Source of the DNA: Rudanella sp.
Lineage (GTDB): Bacteria > Bacteroidota > Bacteroidia > Cytophagales > Spirosomataceae
Assembly: GCA_026785985.1 (NCBI GenBank)
Contig: JAJAYX010000495.1
Location: 1 to 10,836, forward strand
Length of the DNA: 10,836 bases
Reading direction: 5' to 3'
Shown: in pieces, positions 5,992-10,836 of the stretch
Numbering within the stretch: the first letter of the stretch is position 1
Layout of the letters: the number at the start of each line of letters is the position of its first letter
Position numbers and translations under genes: made by a program
The notes under the pieces: generated by a model
What the model saw: only the letters and a program-made list of their open reading frames with translations
The model's database searches: none
What the model was told of the DNA's origin: nothing

Positions 5992-7356
5992 ATGTCTAAC
6001 CTCTCACGACGGACTTTTTTAAAGCAAAATGCTATCCTCGGCCTGGGTGCTGCTTTGTCGCCTGCTTTGCCCTCGATAGCCTTTCCTTCGGTTTCTACCC
6101 CGGCTATCTTGGGTGGAACACCCCTGTTCAAAACAGAGTGGCCCAAGTGGCCGCGCTGGAACCCCGAAACCGACGAACCCCGGCTACTGGAAGTGCTCCG
6201 AAGCGGGATTTGGTCGAGGGCTGACGTTACGGCTGAGTTTGAGCAGCAGTGGGCCAACGCGTTGGGCATGAAGCGAAGTTTGTTGGTTGTAAATGGCACC
6301 AGCGCCCTAACAATCGCCCTCAATCAACTCGACATTCGGGCGGGCGACGAAGTTTTGATTCCACCTTATACCTTCATTGCCACGGCAGCCGCCGTATTAG
6401 CCAACGGTGCTATGCCGGTTTTTGTGGATGTTGACCCCGAAACGTTTCAAATCGACCCGTCCAGGATAGAGGCCAAGATTACCCCGCGCACAAAGGCAAT
6501 TATGCCGGTACATATTCTGGGATTACCTGCCGACATGCCCGCGATACTGGCGATCGCCAAGAAGCATAATCTGGTGGTGATTGAAGATGCCTGTCAGGCG
6601 CATCTGGCAGAAGTCAATCATCAGAAAGTAGGTACACTGGGGCATGCAGGCTGCTTCAGTTTTCAAAACTCCAAGAACCTGGCGATTGGAGAAGGCGGGG
6701 CCATCGTGAGCAGTGACGATGCGTTTATGGACCGTTGTTTTTCTTATCAGAACTTCGGTTATCCCTACGGAAATAGAGTGGGAAGCGTTTCAACGGGTAG
6801 CATCCGGCAAGGGTCCAAACTACGGATTACCGAATACCAGGCCGCCATCGGGTTAGCGCAACTGGCCCGCTTAGATGCCGAAACAACCACACGCAACGTC
6901 AATGCAGCCTACCTAAAGTCGCGGTTGGCAGCTATTCCGGGCATTGTACCCTACAAACTCTACGACCACGTGACGCGCGGGGCGTTTCACCTGTTCCCGT
7001 TCCGGTATCAGCAGCAGGCTTTTAACGGACTGTCCCGAACATCTTTTCTAAAGGCATTGCAGGCCGAGGGTGTTCCCTGTTCGAGCGGCTATGCTACCCT
7101 GAATGACCAGCTGTTTCTGAAAGATGCCTTTGCGTCCAAAAACTTCAGAAAAGTATATTCGCGCAAGATGCTCAACTTCAATGAGTACGTGGCACGTAAC
7201 GCCTGCCCAATGAATGCGCAGCTATGTAATGAAGAAGCAGTCTGGTTTACCCAAAATATGTTATTAGGCACCCGGCAGGACATGGATCTAATCGCCGATG
7301 CCGTTGCACGCGTTCATCAGCACTCCGACACCATTCGTAAGCAGACAAACGGATGA
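5992..7356 (+). CDS. Tat-exported DegT/DnrJ/EryC1/StrS family PLP enzyme
   Basis: A 454-residue fold-type I PLP-dependent enzyme of the sugar-aminotransferase family, whose members usually transfer an amino group from glutamate to a keto-sugar. Residues 1 to about 31 form a twin-arginine signal (SRRTFLKQ at 5-12, then a mild hydrophobic stretch and A-rich cleavage region). The catalytic domain follows: NGTSALTIAL for phosphate binding, IEDACQAH with Asp199 for the pyridine nitrogen, and SFQNSKNLAIGEGG with the Schiff-base Lys228. The active site therefore looks intact. Family enzymes are normally cytoplasmic; Tat export fits a protein folded around its cofactor before transport. An N-terminal ILGGTPLF segment is shared with many homologues in this branch. 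It is the first gene of the cluster and its TGA overlaps the next ATG. The reaction outside the cytoplasm is unknown; an oxidoreductase-like or lyase role is also possible. Confidence 0.9.
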   Translation: MSNLSRRTFLKQNAILGLGAALSPALPSIAFPSVSTPAILGGTPLFKTEWPKWPRWNPETDEPRLLEVLRSGIWSRADVTAEFEQQWANALGMKRSLLVVNGTSALTIALNQLDIRAGDEVLIPPYTFIATAAAVLANGAMPVFVDVDPETFQIDPSRIEAKITPRTKAIMPVHILGLPADMPAILAIAKKHNLVVIEDACQAHLAEVNHQKVGTLGHAGCFSFQNSKNLAIGEGGAIVSSDDAFMDRCFSYQNFGYPYGNRVGSVSTGSIRQGSKLRITEYQAAIGLAQLARLDAETTTRNVNAAYLKSRLAAIPGIVPYKLYDHVTRGAFHLFPFRYQQQAFNGLSRTSFLKALQAEGVPCSSGYATLNDQLFLKDAFASKNFRKVYSRKMLNFNEYVARNACPMNAQLCNEEAVWFTQNMLLGTRQDMDLIADAVARVHQHSDTIRKQTNG

Positions 7357-8717
7357 GATCCCAACGATCAATTATTGGGGCGATGGTCTTCCTTCTGCTG
7401 GGCCTCTCACCGGGAGGTTGGGCACAGGGCTGGAAAGCGGGGGTGGCCCAGACCGTCATTACACCAAAAGAGCCGTTATGGCTGGGGGGATACGCGTCGC
7501 GAACTCATGTTTCCGATGGGAAACTGCACGATCTCTGGGCCAAGGCCCTGGCCCTGGAAGATGCCACCGGCAAACGTGCGGTGCTGGTCACGACTGACCT
7601 GCTCGGGTTTCCTAAAGCACTGTCGGACATGATTCGCCAACAGGTAGAGACAACGGTGGGGCTGGGCCGTGACCAGATTATTCTGAACAGTTCGCATACC
7701 CATTCGGGGCCGGTGCTCGAAAACGCGTTGGTGGATGTTTATCCGATGAATAACAGGGAACAGGCTCAGGTCCGTCAGTATTCGCAACAGTTAGTAGGCC
7801 AGATTGTGTCTCTGGTTCAGCAAGCCATTCGGCAACTGGAACCTGCTGAGGTGTTTGCTGGTAACGGGGTGACCCGGTTTCAGGTTAATCGTCGGTCAAA
7901 TAAAGAAGCTACACTGCCCGAACAAATAGCCCTGAACGGCCCAAACAATTTTGACGTACCTGTACTCAAAGTGCTCGACAAAAAGGGCCGCCTGAAAGCG
8001 TTGGCCTTTGGGTATGCCTGCCATCCAACCGTACTTGATTTGTACCAGTGGTCGGGCGACTACGCTGGTTTTGCCCAACTGGAGCTGGAGAAAACCTATC
8101 CGGCAGCAACAGTACTGTTTTTTCAGGGGGCCGCCGGTGATTTGAATCCGCTGCCTCGCCGGACTATTCCTTTAGCAATGCAGTATGGGCGGGAGTTGGG
8201 AGCTGCTGTGCAGCGGGTGGTGGAAGAAACGATGCGTCCGCTGAAGCCCACCCTCAAAACGGCTTATACCGAGATTGACCTGCCGTTTTCTGCTCCCCCG
8301 ACAGATGCCGAACTAAACGCGCTGACAGCCAGTAAGGAGGCCTATCAGCAACGATGGGCTATCCGCACGATGGTTGCCCGGCAGCAAAACCAGCCGGTTC
8401 CGTCCAGCTACCCCTACCCTGTGCAACTCTGGCAAATGGGCGATCAATGGTTGGTTAGCCTGGGGGGCGAGATCGTGGTTGAATACGCGCTCGACCTTAA
8501 AAAGCGCCTGGGTAGTAACGCATTCGTGATAGGGTACAGCAACGACGTAATGGGGTATATTCCTTCGGAAACGGTGCTTCGCGAAGGCGGTTACGAAGGC
8601 GATACATCCCAGATGGTTTATGGTCTGCCGGGGCGGTGGGCACCGGGCTTACAGGCTAAAATTTTAACTGCCGTCGAGACGCTAACTCAGCAAATCACCG
8701 CTGTTTCAGGTAAATAA
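7353..8717 (+). CDS. Neutral/alkaline ceramidase-like secreted metalloprotein
   Basis: A 454-residue protein with a Sec signal peptide (1 to about 25, ending GWAQG) followed by the N-terminal domain of the neutral/alkaline non-lysosomal ceramidase family. Recognisable segments are GVAQTVITP and LGGYASR near the start, then NSSHTHSGP with His115 and His117. Also present are YACHPTVLD with His224, FFQGAAGDLNP at 256-266, GGEIVVEYA with Glu373, and IGYSNDVMGYIP with Tyr395. These give the expected zinc ligands (His, His, Glu, Tyr). The C-terminal immunoglobulin-like domain of full ceramidases (about 650-700 residues) is absent. The nucleophilic serine expected after the GD motif (GDxSP in true enzymes) is not seen; the site reads GDLNP. 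It is probably a periplasmic amidohydrolase-like protein on a different substrate. The ATGA overlap with the preceding gene indicates translational coupling. Confidence 0.9.
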   Translation: MRSQRSIIGAMVFLLLGLSPGGWAQGWKAGVAQTVITPKEPLWLGGYASRTHVSDGKLHDLWAKALALEDATGKRAVLVTTDLLGFPKALSDMIRQQVETTVGLGRDQIILNSSHTHSGPVLENALVDVYPMNNREQAQVRQYSQQLVGQIVSLVQQAIRQLEPAEVFAGNGVTRFQVNRRSNKEATLPEQIALNGPNNFDVPVLKVLDKKGRLKALAFGYACHPTVLDLYQWSGDYAGFAQLELEKTYPAATVLFFQGAAGDLNPLPRRTIPLAMQYGRELGAAVQRVVEETMRPLKPTLKTAYTEIDLPFSAPPTDAELNALTASKEAYQQRWAIRTMVARQQNQPVPSSYPYPVQLWQMGDQWLVSLGGEIVVEYALDLKKRLGSNAFVIGYSNDVMGYIPSETVLREGGYEGDTSQMVYGLPGRWAPGLQAKILTAVETLTQQITAVSGK

Positions 8718-8740
8718 GCAAACCCTAATGCTCTACCCTT

Positions 8741-10060
8741 ATGACTGATTACCAGGCAATAGTCCGTCCGTCCGAGGCTATGACCACTGCTTTTCTAACC
8801 GCTTATCCATACTATTCGGGTTTTCCGTTGGCCCATGATACCTACAACGCTATCACCACAGCCAGCGATGGGCGGGTTTATTACATTCTTAGCTCGGAAT
8901 CAGTAGAAGAAGGGGGAAAGATGGGCGTATATGACCCGGAAACTGATCAGGCACGAATCATAGCTGACCTAACGGAGGTTTGTGATGAAGCAAGCCTGGG
9001 GGCAATTCCACAGGGGAAAAGTCATGTTCGCTTTTATGAACAGTCCGGCAAACTATACTTCGCTACGCACGTTGGCTACTACGAGACGATCGACGGCATG
9101 GAGCGGTTGCCGGTTCAACGTCCCAACGGACGTAAACAGTATCCTGGAGGCCATTTTCTTGCGTATGATTTAGAGACGGGGGTAATTGACAAACTGGCCA
9201 CTGCCCCCCACGGCGAAGGAATTCTGACCATGACCATCGACCGGGAACGTGGGTATCTATACGGTATTACCTGGCCAACAGGCTATTTTATCCAGTATGA
9301 CCTGAATAACGGCCAGCTAAACGTGCTGCCACCTATTTCGGCTCAAGGCGAGGCAGGTACGCCTGGCGACGATTACAGGGTGCTGTGCCGAAGTATGTTT
9401 GTAGAGCCACGGAAAGGGGCGGTATTTCTGTCTACGGCAGAGGGCGATATTCTTTGTTATCGACCGAATGAAGAAGCCCTTCACCGGGTGGAAGGCATTG
9501 ATTTACGGTTAGATTACTTCGGTTCATACGATTCAACTCAGCCTGGTAGCATGGGTTACAACTGGCGAAAAATCTTCTGGTACGCGCCGGAGGGGGTGGC
9601 CTATGGTATTCATGGCAATTCTGGGTATTTGTTTCGATTTGATCCCTACCAATTTCGCATCGAATTGGTGGAGCGACTGACCTCAATACCATCCCGACAG
9701 AGCGGTATGTTCGACCAGTTTAGCTATGGGTATCTGGGCTTTCAGTTAGGGCCAGATCAAGAAACGATCTATTATCTAACCGGCGGACCCGTTTACTTAG
9801 ATGGGCAGCGGGTAAAAGGTACTGATCAGATTGCAAAAGGAGCCGCCAAAGGACTGGAAAACCTCCACCTCATTACGTTTCATCTGCCAACAAATTCGTA
9901 CCGGGATCACGGACCGATTTTTTATCCAGACGGGAGCCGACCAACCTACGTTAATGCCATTACTATTGGTAAGGATGGTGCCGTTTATACCCTTGCCCGG
10001 TTTGAACACGAAGGTCATGAGATTCAGGATTTAATCAGAATTCCTTCCGTAACACCCTAA
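8741..10060 (+). CDS. Six-repeat beta-propeller protein, function unknown
   Basis: A 439-residue protein with no signal peptide or membrane segment; an in-frame TAA five codons upstream rules out a longer N-terminus. Six recurring strand motifs of the form aromatic-D/R/H-x occur at 64 (YDP), 142 (YDL), 186 (YDL), 240 (YRP), 300 (FDP) and 380 (FHL). Each is preceded by hydrophobic strands such as GRVYYIL, KLYFATH, GYLYGIT, GAVFLST and GVAYGIHG. This fits a six-bladed propeller of the streptogramin-lyase or SMP-30 style, but I cannot name the family. No catalytic motif is evident. It starts 23 bp after the ceramidase-like gene and is probably co-transcribed. The ten bases before its ATG (GCTCTACCCTT) resemble those before the first gene of the cluster (CCTGTACGCTT). 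Being leaderless, it may act in the cytoplasm on the product or as a sensor; that is inference. Confidence 0.82.
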   Translation: MTDYQAIVRPSEAMTTAFLTAYPYYSGFPLAHDTYNAITTASDGRVYYILSSESVEEGGKMGVYDPETDQARIIADLTEVCDEASLGAIPQGKSHVRFYEQSGKLYFATHVGYYETIDGMERLPVQRPNGRKQYPGGHFLAYDLETGVIDKLATAPHGEGILTMTIDRERGYLYGITWPTGYFIQYDLNNGQLNVLPPISAQGEAGTPGDDYRVLCRSMFVEPRKGAVFLSTAEGDILCYRPNEEALHRVEGIDLRLDYFGSYDSTQPGSMGYNWRKIFWYAPEGVAYGIHGNSGYLFRFDPYQFRIELVERLTSIPSRQSGMFDQFSYGYLGFQLGPDQETIYYLTGGPVYLDGQRVKGTDQIAKGAAKGLENLHLITFHLPTNSYRDHGPIFYPDGSRPTYVNAITIGKDGAVYTLARFEHEGHEIQDLIRIPSVTP

Positions 10061-10070
10061 CAAATCACAT

Positions 10071-10190
10071 TGTACTGTAAATGATCCGTTGCAACGCTGG
10101 TTTTCGCCGAAGCGAAAGTTAATTTCTACCGCTTTAAAGCCTATTGCCAAGTACAGGTTCGCTTTCATCAACGGATTATTTACAGTAACA
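10071..10190. repeat. MITE-like element bounded by inverted repeats
   Basis: The left end (10071-10091) starts TGTACTGTAAATGATCCG. The right end (10169-10190) is its reverse complement apart from one extra T and one G/A change. About 77 bp lie between. Inside are the perfect palindromes CGTTGCAACG (10087-10096) and GCTTTAAAGC (10131-10140), and a TTTCGC/GCGAAA hairpin (10102-10117). No clear target-site duplication flanks it and no transposase is present. The minus strand reads without stops across it (MKANLYLAIGFKAVEINFR and on), so a decayed coding origin is possible. It may also act as a structured 3' end for the cluster. Confidence 0.55.
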
Positions 10191-10267
10191 TTTTTTTGAG
10201 AAAACGTTGCGTACGGAACCATTAAACACACAATCGGTTATCTCTGCAACTGTCCAAACTGCCCTCT

Positions 10268-10836
10268 ATGGCTTTTACGTTTCTGACCGCCGAGTGGCGG
10301 AATTTGATTTTTGCCAACTACGCCATTGACCGGAAGGTGCTGGAACCACTTGTTCCCTACGGCACTGAACTTGATGAATTTAATGGCATCTGTTACGGCA
10401 GTTTAGTCGGGTTTTATTTCCAGCATGTGAAGATGCTCGGGGCCGTAGCCGTACCCTTTCACCGGGAGTTTGAAGAGTTCAACCTGCGGTTCTACGTCCG
10501 ACGCAATACCGCTACTGGTTGGCAACGGGGCGTTGTCTTCGTAAAAGAAATTGTACCTAAAGCAGCCATCACTATTGTTGCGAATACGCTTTATGGCGAA
10601 CCCTACGCTACACATCCTATGCGGCATAGCTGGCGAAATGAAGGCGATAGCCAACACATAAACTATGAATGGAAAGTTGGTAACGACTGGAACCACATCC
10701 GCGTTCGGGCCGAACGGGTTGGCTACGCGCTGACACCCGGAAGCGAAGAGGAGTTCATTACGGAGCATTATTGGGGCTACACCAAACGATCAACCCTGCG
10801 GAAAAGCGAAGGCCGAACGTCGGAATATGAAGTCGT
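10268..10836 (+). CDS. DUF2071 (YqjF-like) family protein, 3' end outside window
   Basis: The first 189 codons of a gene that runs off the window, with no stop. The start FLTAEWRNLIFANYAID, the GTELDEFNG and LVGFYF segments, FEEFNLRFYVRR and RGVVFVKEIVPKAAI are hallmarks of the DUF2071 family. That family is typified by Bacillus YqjF and has an acetoacetate-decarboxylase-like fold. Full members are about 230-250 residues, so most of the protein is present. No signal peptide is visible, so it is probably cytoplasmic. The biochemical role of the family is not established. It is preceded by about 77 bp after the inverted-repeat element, with no clear TAnnTTTG promoter, and is probably a separate transcription unit from the cluster. 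Confidence 0.9.
   Translation, partial: MAFTFLTAEWRNLIFANYAIDRKVLEPLVPYGTELDEFNGICYGSLVGFYFQHVKMLGAVAVPFHREFEEFNLRFYVRRNTATGWQRGVVFVKEIVPKAAITIVANTLYGEPYATHPMRHSWRNEGDSQHINYEWKVGNDWNHIRVRAERVGYALTPGSEEEFITEHYWGYTKRSTLRKSEGRTSEYEV

Noticed and set aside
10031..10231. Minus-strand 66-codon frame as a gene
   Set aside because: It overlaps the 3' end of the propeller gene and spans the inverted-repeat element; without a homologue it is better treated as part of that element.

Overview
The window looks like chromosomal DNA from a Bacteroidota bacterium of the order Cytophagales, Spirosoma-like. This is inferred from the protein types, from TAnnTTTG-type -7 promoter elements, and from A-rich leaders lacking Shine-Dalgarno sequences. 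The large five-part ThuA / PQQ-dehydrogenase / PKD / cytochrome c protein and the Bacteroidota form of MnmA point the same way. No rRNA, tRNA, CRISPR array, transposase or phage gene is visible.

Left part (1-5442) is all minus strand. A strong intrinsic terminator (16-48) and a palindromic repeat (86-116) follow the 3' end of a 1132-residue exported multidomain oxidoreductase-like protein (111-3509). Next comes a small heat-shock protein of the Hsp20 family (3685-4110) with its own terminator (3621-3649). Its upstream region is unusual: a -24/-12 (sigma-54-like) element and two near-identical 23-24 bp repeats exactly 42 bp apart. Upstream of that lies mnmA (4276-5442), the tRNA 2-thiouridylase.

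Centre (5443-5991) is a divergent intergenic region. It holds candidate promoters for both directions and a short reading frame broken by an in-frame TAG (5746-5979). Its first 30 residues look like the start of a Bacteroidota antitoxin-type protein, so it is probably a relic.

Right part (5992-10060) is a compact plus-strand three-gene cluster. It encodes a DegT/DnrJ/EryC1/StrS-type PLP enzyme that carries a twin-arginine export signal, a Sec-exported neutral-ceramidase-like metalloprotein, and a leaderless six-repeat beta-propeller protein. The first two overlap by ATGA and the third follows after 23 bp. The ceramidase-like protein keeps the zinc ligands but lacks the serine of true ceramidases. 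This cluster is the best candidate here for an undescribed periplasmic pathway, perhaps acting on an amide-linked or amino-sugar substrate; that role is inference only.

A 120 bp element bounded by imperfect 21/22 bp inverted repeats (10071-10190) separates the cluster from a DUF2071 (YqjF-like) gene that runs off the right edge (10268-10836).
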